NCBI GenBank assembly: GCA_013399895.1
Contig: VXBA01001570.1
Location: 248,001-312,000, forward strand
Source: Serilophus lunatus
Taxonomy: Eukaryota > Chordata > Aves > Passeriformes > Eurylaimidae
Direction: 5' to 3'
DNA length: 64,000 bases
The notes beneath the pieces were generated by a model. It was not told where the DNA came from, ran no database searches, and saw only the letters and a program-made list of their open reading frames with translations. The position numbers were made by a program, and so were the translations under genes. Numbering within the stretch: position 1 is the stretch's first letter; each line of letters begins with the position of its first letter. Below are positions 1-14,200 of this stretch, piece by piece.

Positions 1-74
1 AAGGTACTGAGCCCTGGGCCACCCTCCTAAACTCTGTCCTCTTACAGGAACAAGCAGATACAGATTGAATAAGG

Positions 75-278
75 GTCTTCCCCCAGAGGGGGGTTGGGCA
101 CTGCCCAGGCTCCCCAGGGTTTGGTCACGGCCCCAAGGCTGCCAGAGCTCCAGGAGGGTTTGGACAACGCTCTGAGGGACAGGGTGGGATTGTTGGGGTG
201 TCTGTGCAGGGACAGGGGTGGCACTGGATGATCCTTGGGGGTCCTTTCCAACTCAGGGTATCTTGTAATTATGTGAAT
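75..278 (+). mobile_element. CR1 LINE 3' fragment (young-looking subfamily)
   Basis: 5'-truncated copy including GGGGGTTGGGCACTGCCCAG and GGACAACGCTCTGAGGGACA, ending in the CCTTTCCAACTC segment typical of CR1 3' ends. Nearly identical to the copies at 43312-43535 and, reversed, 28972-29200. Lies in a CPAMD8 intron. Confidence 0.85.
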
Positions 279-696
279 GCTGTGTTTGAGTTCCTGGAGA
301 GGATGGGGTCTGTGAGATGCTTCCTTACAGCACAGTTTGGCTTTGTAAGGTAAGAGTGCCCCTGATTCTCTTTGGGGAGGGCTGACACCTCAGCTCAACT
401 GATGATGAGGGCAGAAAAGTGTAGCAGAATGCTTTTTCTGTCAATTAGTGTCTGCCCTGTAACACCTCACATTCCCTGAGGATGCATTTTAATCCAAAAT
501 CCAAGAATTACCTAATTTGTCACTTTGAGTCATCTTTGTAATTCCAAAGGGAGCCTCTTGCCCTGGGACAGTGCAGTGCAGGGCATGGAGCTGTTCTGAG
601 TTCATGCAGAAGGGGAATTTGACCCTTCCCACACACCAAGGCTCAGCTGCACTTCTGCTCCAACAACACACATATTCCACTGTCCTCTCTTTCCAG

Positions 697-2228
697 ATGG
701 ATTTACACACTGGAGCCTCACAGGAACTCTTGTTACTGATGAAGATACTTTCATGGGATTTAATGATGGACTCTCCCAATCAGGTAATCAGGCACTTGTA
801 CTGCAAAGGCAGAGATAAAGGAGGAGCTGCACCACCAGCCCAATGGCTGCATGTGTTTTATTGAATTGCAATCTGAAACTGTCAGTCAGGGCAGGGTCTG
901 GATGAAAGGAGAGCTCACAAAAAGCAGGTAATGTTATGCTGAAAGAACAAATGAGGATGTGGTCCAGAGAGGATGGGCTTTTCAGCCCCAGCTCTTTGCC
1001 AGTTTTCACTCTGTTTTTATAAAGACAGAAGAGTGAGAGTCATGGGATTCCATCAGGGAGGAGTCATTTGAAAGGGAAATCTGAGAGAAGGAAAATACAT
1101 TTAACTTTTTAGCTATTTATCCTTGTATTTTCAAATGGACCTAAGGATTGTATCACCAATCACTGACACTCCAGCTTTTTTTTTCTAGATTTTAACTGTC
1201 AAATCCACAGCACCACTTAATGATGCTGTAATTTTGAAGTCACTTAAAGCCACTGACTCTTTGGGTGTGATTTAAGTGCACAGGGATCTGGCTGGACATT
1301 GTATGAAAACCTCTGGGACAGGTGACAGTACAGGCAGCAGCAAAGTAGAACTGGAGTGGGAGGTAAATTCTTTGTGGGATACAATCAAGTAGAAAGAAGG
1401 TTATCTATTGTGTGAAGAGCTTATGTTGGAAGCAGACATACAGGAGATGGTGCATCTTGGGTGCAGACATTTCCACTTCACTTTTCTCTTCCTGTATTTA
1501 CTTCTCCAGGCTCTTAAAATTATGGCTTTTATTTTTCAGTTAATGAATATTCATAGAACTACCTCTAGACCTGCCTAAATTTTCACTTCTAGGTAGTATT
1601 TTGATTTTCCTTCCTCTTTCAGTTGTTTCTGCAGAAGTGGAGATGACATCTTATGCTCTTTTGACATACACACTCCTGGGAGATGTGGCCTCTGCACTCC
1701 CAGTGGTAAAATGGCTTTCACAGCAAAGGAATGCCTTGGGAGGATTCTCATCCACTCAGGTGGGCTGCTCTGGAAAAGGTAGCTTTGATGGATGTATTAT
1801 CAGTTGATTCAAGAGTGCAGAGTTTGCAACTATTGTCTAGACAGAAATTATGTTCTGGTAAGAGGAAAAACTTTTCTTGGACTGGTAATTTGAAAGGAAC
1901 CCAGACTTTGTCCTCACAGATATCTTTGACAGGAAAAGTGACAAAACCTGGCATTTCTTTGCCATACAAATTAATAAGGAAGATTGTGCTACTGTAGAGC
2001 ACAGTTGTTTGGAATTTTATTGTGCTCCTGGTATTCTTCACTATTCTGATCTATCCTTTTTCTGATCCCCAGGACACCTGTGTGGCCCTGCAGGCTCTGG
2101 CTGAATATGCCATTCTTTCTTATGTTGGAGGAGTCAACCTGACCATTTCCTTGGCTTCTACTAATCTGGACTACCAGGAGACATTTGAGCTTAACAAAAT
2201 GAATAAAAAAGTCCTCCAGACTGCAGTG
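697..2228 (+). CDS. CPAMD8: CPAMD8 thioester-domain (alpha-alpha barrel) exons
   Basis: Three exons encode the end of the macroglobulin thioester domain. Exon 697-783 reads THWSLTGTLVTDEDTF in the shared frame. Exon 1623-1759 has SAEVEMTSYALLTY and KWLSQQRNALGGFSSTQ. Exon 2073-2228 continues DTCVALQALAEYAILSY with an N-glycosylation sequon (NLT). The EVEMTSY and GGFSSTQDT blocks are family hallmarks of A2M-type proteins. Exon phases are 1/2, 1/2 and 0, and join without a stop. Confidence 0.92.
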
Positions 2229-5200
2229 GTAGGTGGTTTTGTGTTTGTGCAGCCAAATATTTGAAGCAATCCATGTGAGCTGAGTTCCTAACAGTGACTG
2301 AGATCAAGAGTGGTAAAAGCTCAAGTTAAACACAGAGATCTTGGGATTTTCAGGGGTTTATGGCTGGGTTCTGTTACGAAGGAGGCAGCACACAAAATTA
2401 AAGGTGTTTTTCACCCTAATGCCTGATGTTTATTTTGTGCTGCTGGCTTTTTCTGCCACTGTAAAATGCAGGTGGCTGAAGAGAATGAGCCATGCTCACT
2501 TCTCTCCAGCAATCTGCTTTATAACCATAAAGATATTTATACAGAATAAAGCTAAACTGGTATTCTTTTCCATTCTGAGTGCCATGTCTTATCTATGTCT
2601 TAACTGTGATTCTCCCCAGATCCCCAGTATTCCCACAGGGCTGTTTGTGAGTGCCAAAGGTGAAGGCTGCTGCCTGATGCAGGTGAGGTTGCCATGGGGC
2701 TGGAGAAAGTATGTGAGCAGAGGATCTCTAAACTCTGTCTGTTTTCTGCCTCTGTAATTCCAGTTTGCTAAGAGGAAGGAATAACACTTGCAATTTCTCT
2801 AAATTAATTCTATTCTAAGGTAGCTTTATAAGGTGGTGTTGCTTTAATTCATAGAGGTAAATGTGATGGTACCAGGTTGGATCTGCTCTGGTGCAGTTTT
2901 ACCTGTATATACTATAATACATATATTTACTGTGTGGCAAAGCCTCTGTTGCCTCTGTTCCTCCCATTCCCTCTCTGAAGAAATCTGGTGTTTATTCTGG
3001 TCTTCAGAGAACACTTGTAGATGCTGCTGAACGTTGGGACCTAATAAACTGCCCTGATCTGTTTTGGTTTTCCCCCTTTCTGCTGCAGATTGATGTCACT
3101 TACAATGTCCCTGATCCTATTGCCAAACCAGCTTTCCAGCTCCTGGTTAACCTGAAGGAGCCCAAGTCAGAGCAGCATCTCCAGGCTCCCAACCCCCTGC
3201 ACTCTGGCTCTCCAGAGGAGAATCACTCTGAAGCCTTGCACAGGGAGAGGGCTCTGGGGGATGATGATGATCCAGCATCAGACCAGGACCACCGGGAGTA
3301 CAAAGTCATACTGGAGACATGCACGAGGTAGGAAATGCCAGCCCTGTTCCCACAGAGCACTGTTTGCTCACCAGCACCTCTGTACCAATGTAGAGAACCC
3401 ACCAAGTCCTTCCTTGCTGCACCATCTGTGCCTCAAGCTGGGTAAGACAGAACTTTGAACCATCACTGGGGGTTGTAGGGCAGAGTCATTCCATGGTCCT
3501 TCCCTGAGCATTGGCTGCTGGATGATCATTTGAGCATTTTAGTGCCAAGTGTATATCAAAAGTAGGGAAATAAGAACAAACTTAGAAAGATGGCAACACC
3601 TTGGGGTTTTTACCACTGAGTTTCCTTATTGCCTCTCCAAACCCTGGAGATGACAAATGGGATGTCATTTGGTTGTATCAGGAGGAAAAGAAAAAGTTCT
3701 GGATTATTTTCTATGTCTTCAGTAACAGGCTTATCTTAAAAGCTTCAAAGAACAAGGTAAATCCAACTGGTTAGCTAATACCTTAATTGTGTCAATAATT
3801 TTATAAATATTATGGACTTGGCTTAAGTATTTGAGTTCCTTAGTCTTCAGTTTTGGGTGCCAAATACCTAACAGAAGATGCTTGTTGCCATGGTATGAAT
3901 TTGGAATGTAGTAAAGATATTTGTTAATAAGCTTTCAGAAGCTCATTCCTTATTTCCTTGTTCCCTATAAAGAAATTTAAAAAAACTTTTAAGGATGACA
4001 TGATCCAGAAGCTTCATTTCTAGCTCTCAAAGCACTTTGCAAAGGTATTAGCAGTTTATAGATTGGGAAACTCAAGATATTATGGGAAAACAGCTTGGCT
4101 GTAGACAAACAGCAGCAAGAGTAGTTTCTGACCTGTACTCAATCCACTTACATGTTTTGCTTAAGCAGGTTATTACTGCTGCAGTTATCAGGGCTTGCTG
4201 ATCTCTTCACAAAATATTTGTATTTTTAAGGAGGTTGTAAGAAATTTGGCCCAGATAGGGAAAGCCACAACCAAAGTAAATAAGGAGAGCTTACAGCATC
4301 CAACAGGAGAAATCATTGCCCAAAAATTAACAACTAATTTAATTTGTGACTGGGAGCATGGCAGGTGGGGGGACTGCAGCTTCACTGACCTCAAACAGCA
4401 AAAGTCAGGTGAAGGGCTCAGATGTGGTTCATGAAAATGGAAAACTCTGGCTCCCATATGAGTTTAATGGAACACTCTGGCTCCCCTATCAGCTCCTGCC
4501 TCCTTCCTTCCTGCAGAGGCCACACAGGGACTGCAGTCCTGGGGCCAGTTGCAGTGCTCCAGGCAAAGATGGGATCTTGTTTTCCCTGCCACACTCTTGC
4601 CCCTTGCCCCATGTTGTGGCAGAGGCTTTCCTTCCCAGTGCCACAATCCTGGGAAATCCTTGGCCAGACATTTTTGGTGTAGTTGAATTTTTCCTCCCTG
4701 CAGTGAGAACAGCCAGTGATGAGCAACTCAACCTCATCATCCCACAGTTTGCCAGGGTCAGCCTGGCTCCAATAACCCAATATCACTGCCTCAGCCTCTT
4801 CTGCCCCTGCCCAGGCTCTCAGCCTGTTTTGGGGAAGGATCAGGGTTATAAAGTCTTGTCAGTGCCTTGAAGGTGCCTGTGACTGAGGAGGCTGCCCTGC
4901 ATCAACACAACCTCTCTGCTGATATTTCTGAAACTTCTGCTCCTGGGAATTCCTGGAGCAAAGACAGAAATTTGAGCAGAAGCCCAGTGGGAGGAGATGG
5001 ATTGCTTGGAAAGAAAACAAAAGCAAATGAAATCTTCCTTTCCTCCCCTTTTCCCTGTAATGATGTTCTCAACTCCATCATCATCTTATCTAGGCACACA
5101 AAGAGAGGAGTGTTATCTAAGGCTGACAATTGAGATATTTTGAGCTGAGGGTGTTCTCAGGGTGTAATGAAGTGTTGTCATGCTCAGTGATGTCCTTGGG

Positions 5201-8200
5201 GTGCTTTTAAAGAGTGAGGGAAAGCACAGTGCTGTGATATATCACAGAGAAGGGGGAAAATGCAGGCAAAGGGACACTATGATTTATTAGGGAGTACAGA
5301 GCATGGAGTTAGGTTGGAATTAACAGGGCTTAGTGTCTCTGGGAGCCTGTCAGCCCTGGAGTGCCTCACCCAGAGCCAGCTGGCTCTGTCCCCAGGCCTC
5401 CTCATGCTACTGTGGGCGTTGAGCTCGGGTGGGGTGTCACAGCCTCAGCCAGTTCACCCACCCTCCCTGAGCTGGGGGGTCTCCAGAGAGAAGGGCCTCC
5501 AGCTCAGAGCTGGCAAATTTGGGTCTGCAAGCAGTGAATTGTGTTTTGTCAGTGCTGGGCATGAACTAATGAGCCCTTCTGGGTCCACACAGCTCAACAG
5601 CAAACAGGTGATCTGCCCAGAGGGGAGAGCTCAGAGCTGACTGGGAATGCAGAGAAAAAGGAGTGGTGGTGTGGGATCAGCAGAAGCTGCATTAGGATGT
5701 CGACTCCTCTGCCATGCTGCAAAAACTGAAATTTTGCAATGGCCCAAATAGACTTTCCCTCCACCCCTTCCTGTGTGGGGCTTTTTTATGAGCACTTGAG
5801 CAGTAACAGCTCTGCCTTTCAGTGAGTTTTTGAGGTTTTCATTGATATTATAGAAGATGATATGGGCAGGGAGTTCTTTAACACCAATAACTAGAGTTGT
5901 CAGTTTGCTGACTCATTAGCAGATATACTTTTCTCAGTCTCAAGTAGATGCTGGAGGGAAACAGCCTTTACAAAACCCCAGGGTTTAATGACTCTTCCTG
6001 GTGTTGGGAAGTAACATTCCTCTCCCACCACAGTCCACCTACACCCCTCCACTTAGGATGGAAGAGAAATTTCTTCTATTCCAAGGGTTAATTTTCTTTT
6101 GCCATTCTTTTACCAGTGCATTTTCTCAGTGACAGATTGAAAAAGAAAGCAAACAACCCCACAGGTGACATCCTTCTTCTTTTCTGCATCCATTTCCCTC
6201 GACATCTCCTACATCTCTGCCCTCTGGGTTGGGCATAATTTCATGGACTGAAAACACAAAAGAGGATTTTGTAAAACAAGTAGACTGTGGCTTTCCACAA
6301 GCCCTTCAAAGAAAAGTGGATCCTCTTAATTTTTTTCTTCTAAAGTTCATTCAGTTGTTCTCCATCCTGAGTCATTCATGTACCACTTGTTATCTTGGAT
6401 GTTGAGTTTGTTTTCTTTTTCTTTTTTTGTTCCCATGGGAAGGTGGCTGCACTCTGGATCCTCAAACATGGCTGTCTTGGAAGTGCCTTTGTTCTCGGGG
6501 TTTCGGGCAGATATTGAGAGCCTGGAGCAGGTAAGATGTTGGAATGGGAGTACAAGGCATGACCTTGGGCTGGGACATGACTCTAATTGAGAGAGACTCC
6601 CTTTGGGGGGCAAAAAGAGGTAAAAGCCATAGAATGTCAGAGCAGTGCTGAAAAGATGCCACTAAAATGGGGGTGGGCACAAGATTTCACTTGTCAAAAC
6701 TTATTTCTCTGAAATAACAGATGTTCTGAGCAGGAGGAACAAATCCACCAGCATGGCCAGGGAAGGTTCTCCCTGAGCCAGTGCACAGTAATTAACTGGG
6801 ACTGCTTGGAAAAGCTGAAGTGCAAATGTGCTCTAACAGGAGCTGTTTATGGCTGTTTAGTGGGCTGTGTTATCTCCAACATCTGGATCCCATTTCTTTG
6901 GAGGCTCTGTGTCTTGGAATTTTTTGCCTTTTTTTTTTTCCTTCTCTACAAGAACATCATGTTTCCTGCAGCCAAGCTGAGGTGGACAGAATGTGCCTCG
7001 TGCCCAGCCAGCCCTTTAGGGCAGATGAACTGTAATCTTGAGCTTTGCCTTAGATTTGTGGAAGCATTGCATTCATTACATTTGGTGGAACATGACATTC
7101 ACTGGTGGGGGTTTTATGCTGCAAATAGTTTTTTAAGGGCTATTTAGCCAAAGAGGTGTAAAATCTTCACATCTTTGAGAGCTGGTAAAGAACTAAAAAG
7201 TACTTTGCTTTCAAAAGATCTCTTCTGTTAAAAAGTTTCTCTTTGTTATACTTGGAGGGAGAGGGATTTTTGCAAAGAATTTTAAACTAGAATCATAGTG
7301 AAGACCAGGCAGTTTAATTTAACATCCTAATTCAAGGAAAAGTGTCTTCTCCAGGATTTCACTTGATTTGGCCAATTTATATTATTATATATAGTATTTT
7401 TATTATATTTGTATTTGTATTTTCTTGGAGAAAAGGGGGCCAATATGCTCTTCTGGAGGGGCTGACAATCCAGGTCAGAAGCTGCTGTCAGATGATCTCC
7501 TGGAGTATCACTGAAGTCACAGAAACTTGTGTATTGGTCCCTGAGAAGGAATTGCATCCTTTCAGTGTTAGAGATCTGTACTGGAATACATCTGTGCAGA
7601 GATTTGTTGATCAGATGTGAAATTATTCCTGTAAAGAGAAATATTGAAGCTATTGCCATCATTTCACAAGCTGCATGTTGAGAATTCTATTTTCAAATGT
7701 ATGCATGTAAAATGGATTTTTATTTGACAGTTGACCTTTGAGTCTGATATTCTCTCTCACAACAAACTGAATGTGGCTATTCAGTTGAGGAAAGGCCATG
7801 AATAGGATGGCTCCAGTATCCCCATGGTAAGAGAAAGGAGGAAAATTAGGTGAAAGGACCTGCAGTGGGTTTGGTTTCTGTTTTCTCTCCTCCTGCTTGA
7901 AGGTGCTGCAGTGACAATTAGTTGTACTGCTGTCAAATAAGTTCTTTTTCATAGTAATTTAGGTAAATTTAGGCAGAAAAAAATATGGAGAAAACCCCAT
8001 CTCTAGGAGCAGAGAGCTCAAAATAGCACAGGAGGAGAATGCCAGCATGTCTTTATGGTGTTAAATCTATGGAATGTTTTATCAGTGGAGAAAAACAGTT
8101 AAAAGAAAGAAGATAAAGGGATTTTCATTACAGAACAGCAGAATTGTTAAAGGATCAAACCCCTGTATCTTATTTTTCCTGCAGTGGGTTAAGAGGGAAT

Positions 8201-11200
8201 CACAAAATTAGGAGCTCCCATCCTCCAGGTTGTACTGGGGGAATGTCTCCTTCCTTCCCTTGTGTCAGCAGGGGACAGAGTTAAAGGTTTCTAAACTGAG
8301 AAGCTGAGAAGGTCCCACGTGCTCATGTGTTACTGTGCAGATTCTGTCACTTTGGTCCCTGAACACTTTCCCCTTTGCCAGGACAGCTGTGCTCTGCTCA
8401 GAGGTTGTTTGCAGGGCTGGGCCAGACACAGGTGTCCAGAGAGGGCCTTGGAAACCAGATGTGCTCGGTTTGGGTGTAGTTACCACTAAAAGGCTGCTAC
8501 GTGCAGCCACCCTCGTGCTGGTTTGCACTAACCTGTGTTCAGGGAATGTGTTCCAAGTAGCAGAAGCACTTAAGATAATTGTGGATATATGATTAGCATT
8601 GGGATGTACTGTCTTCAAGGGAAGCCTGGTTCTGGCTCCCAGTGACCTGGCTGGATAATGCTTCAAACCCCATTTGTTTGCAGTGGGTGAAGGGCTCGTG
8701 GTGCTTCTTCCCTGGGAGGGTGGGGAGGCCCTGGCACAGGGTGCCCAGAGAAGCTGTGGCTGCCCCATCCCTGGGAGTGTCCAAGGCCAGGTTGGACCAA
8801 CCTGGGACAGTGGGAGGTGTCCCTGCCCAGGGCAGGGGGTGGCACTGGCTCAGCTTTAAGGTCATTTCCAGCTCAAACCACTCTATGGTTCTTTGATTTG
8901 TCATGGCTATCAAAGGTGAGCCCCAAACTGAAATCCATCCACTGAAGCCCCAGCATTCGTTTCACGATGCATTTTGGACACCACCTCCAGCAGAGGCAAG
9001 TCCCATTATTCCCAGTGCTGTGTTTTCCTGCCAGCCCAGCCATGCCCTGTGCTGGCTGGGAGGGACTGGGCTGTAAATCAGGTTTCCCTGTGTGTGTTTG
9101 CCCTCCCCAGGGAGCAGAGTGGGAGCAGCCCCTGGGCAGCGCTGCTTAATGAAGGCTCTGTGCACACCCAGGGCAGCCCCAGGCTGTGCAGCCACAAATC
9201 CTCCTAATAATGCTGGGTGTCGACAGGGTCAGGAGGTCACCCCAGGCTGGAGTATATCAAACCTCACCAGAAAAAATGCAACTTTAGCTGAGCTGAGCAG
9301 TTCCCAGTGGCGCCAGCCCCTCGGAGCCCTCATAAAAGGACTGTCTGCAGCCATCCACTGCTGAGTAATAACAGCCACCATCAGGCCCCTAAAATTATAA
9401 GGACAAATTAAATTGGCCCTTTCCATATTGTGTGGGACTTAAACACATGTTGCTTTGCTTGTTCCAGTAATAGCAGGAAGCTGGGAGTGGGGTTTTACAA
9501 CTAGGAGCACTCTGCTGAGGGGAGTCACAGTTAAAGCTGCTGGTGGCAGGTCTGGGCAAATTTCAGTGGAGATGCTTTTTGCTTTGTGCCATTCTAAATA
9601 ATAATAATAATGGGTTTTCCCCTTTTCACAGGGTTTTCAGTCTAAGGTGCCAAAATAATTTAGGAACACTAAAAAAATCCCAGGGAATATTATCCTTGTG
9701 TTGCAGATGGGATTGTCTGACAGAGGTTAAAGTCATGGGACAGTTTGGAGAATAAAATTAAAATATCTGCTCTGGCCCTTACTTGGCTCCCCAAACTGGG
9801 ATTAAAACTCAAGAGTCCTTTTCCACAGACCCTCATCCTCCCCAGCTTCTGGATTAGTTGTTACCCTTGGGACAGAAGCGTTCTGAAGACAATTTATTAA
9901 AATAGTAATGTTTGATCAAGCAGGACAGTCACAATATTGAGATGTTAACATTCCAAATGCAGAAATCACAGGAATGACTTTTGACAAAAGTTAAAATAAA
10001 GCTTTGTCAATGTGGGAGGTACTCAGTGATTGTGTTCAGATATTCCTTGGATATGTAGATTGTCCCAATAAACAAAAAGCAGAACAGATGAGTCTGTAGG
10101 TCTGACTGGTACAATGCAAATCCCAAATCCCTGGGCCTGGGAGGGACAGAAGATGAGGAGCAGAGGCCTGGCCTGACCCCATTTGTCAGAAGGGAGGGTG
10201 CCTGGGGCTCTTTCAAATGGCTGCTCTTTTCAAATGTGAGGATTAATTTTCCTGGCAGAAGAATGTTTTGGAATGTTTCAGCTGATGGGAGAAGGGGACC
10301 TTTAATACCCGGTGTGATTCCTTGGTGGTCTGAGGGAGTGCAAATAAGGGACTTTATTGAGTGTTTTGGGGTCTCTGAGGTCTTGCTGGATCTTTGGTAC
10401 TGAAAACCATCTGGGAGTTACTTGGCTGGATTATGGATGGTGTGTCAGGCATAGACTAAGGGACATAAATGCACCAGGGAGCAGGAAGAGCCCTCAGTGT
10501 TGTGCATCCTGCAAGCAATTCCTCATCAGGGCACTGATGGCTTTTCCTCAGTTGTGTGACAGCAACTTCAGTCCTCTCTGCTCGTCCCTTCTCTTACTGT
10601 AACACCCTTTTCCAGCAGAAGAAATCTCTGGGGTTTGGTGTCTGTTAAGTTTTCTAAGCAGTCTGAAATCTTTCTTATTCTCTCATTCATACCTGTTTCC
10701 TATAAAATGAGATAAAACTAAAGCTTTGACTTTTTTTTTTCTCCCAGTTATTGATGAACAAGCAAATTGGATTGAAAAGATACGAAGTGGATGGAAGAAA
10801 AGTCCTATTTTATTTTGATGAGGTAATTGCTTTGTTTCTTGTAATTATGTTGCTTTTCAATGGAAGGCAAATGACCAGAGGATGAGGCACAGGTACAGTG
10901 TGTTGGTGTTGATGGTTAAAGGATAACATTTAAGTGGCCACTCGCTTGAGCCTCATTTGATGCAGGTAAATGCTGTGCTTTTGGTTGGAAATCAAAGCAT
11001 GATAGAGACAGAAGAGTAACTTCAACCCATAGACTATTTCTGGGCAGATATAACTTAATTTTTTCTTTAAAATAATCTCACTTTCAGGCACAACTAGCAT
11101 TGCTAGAGGCAGTCTTATGTAGATCTCACAGCACAGGCCTGAGAGTGGAAGATGAGAACTCTCTTGGCTTGGTCAGCAGCAGGGAATTGTCAGGTGGTCA

Positions 11201-14200
11201 GCCAGCAGACTGCTGACAGGAGTGGTGGTGGGTAAGCCAGGGAATGCAGCTGGACTGTTGGGTTTCCCATTGTTGTGTGGCAGATATGTTTTCTTAAAAG
11301 CTGTGTTTTAATTCATATTTATTCTCTGTCGCTGTACTTAGTGTTGGAGGGATCTTCATGCTCAGCATGTTACTCTGGGGGGCACATGCTGGGTTCATTT
11401 GTCTCTCTCTTCACTTAAAGTGCAGTTTTTGAATCTTCTACATCATTTCACACAGATTCCCAGCCAGTGCATGACCTGTGTCAAGTTCCAAGCTTTCAGA
11501 GAGCACATAGTTGGGAAAACAGCTCCTGTTCCTATCAAAGTGTATGATTACTATGAGCCAGGTATGTGCCTGTTCTCCTTTGACTCCTGCCAGTGTCAGA
11601 GCTCCAGGCATGAGGCTCAGCTGTGATTTCTCCTTCTTGCTGCCCTGCAGCTTTTGAAGCCACTCGTTTCTACAACGTGAGTGAGAACAGTCCCTTGGCT
11701 CGGGAGCTCTGTGATGGCCCAACCTGCAACGAGGTGGAAAGCTCAGCCAGCCAGTGGGTTGGTAAGTGACACCAAAACCACGCAGATCTGCTGGAAAATG
11801 GAACCCATGTGTTCAGAACTCGACATTTTATTTAGAAAAATGCTCTGTTTTGCTCTCTGTGTTAGTGAAGTTTTACAAAGGTTTGTGGGGTTCAGCTGTT
11901 GAACAGGCAAACAGAGCAGTGGTGCTCTTCAGGCACCAAAGTGACTGTGGTCTGCTTCAGAGGCAAGATTTAATGTCTAATTCTGGAAGAACCTGCACAA
12001 GGTGAGATGTGTCAATAGAAAAAAGGTAAAAACTCTTTACCATGAAATTTGGTTTTCTTTCTCTAAAATATTTTGCAATAGGGTTCTGCAATTAACTGTA
12101 TGAAGGAAACAATTTCGTGCTTCAGTGAAAGGAGTAACTCCCTAGAAACTCTCTGCTCCTTTCTGTGCTCTACATCACACAAAACAGTTGCTTTATCCCA
12201 AGTCTGGAATCTCTTGCAACATGGTTCTTTCAGAAAGGCAGCTTTATTCCCAGACCTTTTTATTCTACCAAGTTTGTAAACTCCTATTAGAAGCCTTGGG
12301 GAATTCAACACGAAAACTTACATCAATCACATGTTTCCATTCCATCCCCCCCTTCCCTGTGCTATGCAAAACTGTTGCTTTGGCTGATTTTGGTTCCTTC
12401 CCAGGCTTTGTTCACTCTGGGCCTTGCAACAACATTTTTGGCTGCTTGGAGGACGAGTACTTTGAGCAGTGCCTGTGCTCACGGGACTGCGGCTACGACG
12501 GGGAGCCCGTGTGTGGGTCAGATGGACACATCTACCCCAACCACTGCCAGATGGAGGTGGCATCCTGCAGGAACAACACCAGGATAGAGCAGATGCCCAT
12601 GTCTCAATGCTCTGCCTGTAGGTTTCATTCAACTCCCTTTTCTTTTGTGATCCAGTTGCTATGAACCTTCATCTAAGCAAGTGATAATTCTGTACCTGTG
12701 GCAGGGGAAGGAGGAGAGTTCAAAACTTCCCATGTGTTTTTTTGCTGTTCATACTACAGGGGATTAAGTTATAAGAGCAGCTGCTTTTCAGCTTGGAAGA
12801 ACTGGCTTTCTGTTCTCATGAATACATGTTTTACCAATCAGAATGAATTTAAGAGAAAATTAGTGATTCTCTTTGATCTGAAGTAAATAGTCCCAGACAA
12901 AAATTAAATCCATGAAATGTGATCTTCCTTAGAGATTCTGCATGGGCATTCAAGGTGTGCATTAGCTGTGCCACCACTGGGAATGCAAACATTTTTCTAG
13001 AGATGCATTAACAAATATTATGACCAATGACTTTTTATTTTTCTATTTATTTGCAGCCAAGAGTTTGCCAGAAGAAAGGGAGACACTCTCCCACGCAGCT
13101 GAGCAGCCCAGTGTTGCACAGACTCCAGCAGGTAATAGAATACTTTTGCATTTATCCAAGACCTTTTTCCTTAGCAAGGTTAAAGCTTGTCCTGTCACTG
13201 TATAAAGTATATGTGGCTCTCAGGCACATTGTAAGTAAAAATGCTGAATTTTTCCATCTTATAGAAACGACAGAATATTCAGAAAGCAGAAAAAAATGAA
13301 GAGGGCTAGGAAAAGGAGGATGAGAACTGTTCAAAAAGAGACAGCTCTTCTAGTCATTCTGCTTTCAGGAAATCTTGCAGGATACCTGCTCAGTTCAGCA
13401 CATGCAGGATTTAGCTGATTGTTCATAGGACTGTGCAAATGACCCTCCTATTTTCTCAGCCTTGGTGTGTTTGAACAACACACATTACCAAGCTGGAGAG
13501 ATCCCATTTAAAACCAGGCTGATGTAATGTGTTCCAACAAACAACTGAACAGGAGGTGACAACAGCCCAAACCACTTCCAGAACCAGAATCCAGGTGGAT
13601 TAACTCTGTCCCTGCAGTTCTGTGCAAAAATGGAGCTGGCAGTCTTGATTGTCTCAGAGCTGCTGTTTGGAATAAAGGGCCTTAGTGAGCAAAAATGTTA
13701 AGGTCAGTACATGGAGTAGCCAGGAATTTGGCTGCTCATTTTATTTGGTGCTTATGTTCATACCCTTTTTTCCAAGACTCGCGTCGAACTTGCTCATGGC
13801 TCACAATAAATCTCACCAAGAAACAGTGGAGGGTCAATAGAATAGCTTGTTTCATGCTGTTTCTAGTAAATAAACTCAACTACATTTTTCCTGGCTGCTT
13901 TCCACTTATTAATTTTCCCCTGGCCTCTAACTCTCCTGGCAAATTGGTAAAACAAGTTATTTCAAGAGAAGTCTCTGTGCCTTCTCTTGTCCTTCTTGTG
14001 CACAAAGCTCAGAGTAGCACATGTCCAACGTGAGACACCATCCTGTTCTTTCTCTTCTGAACAGAAGTTGGCAGACAATTTTCTTATTAATGTGTAAAAA
14101 CGTGGTGAATATTCCATTTTGACTGTTTCTATAGGTCATTCAATCCTAGAGTTTCATGTTTCCTGTTTTCTCTCTCTTTTTTTCTGGACTTATTGTGACT

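Noticed and set aside
1..696. Possible extra CPAMD8 exon after AG near position 48
   Set aside because: The downstream frames stop quickly and the sequence runs into CR1; no thioester-domain homology.
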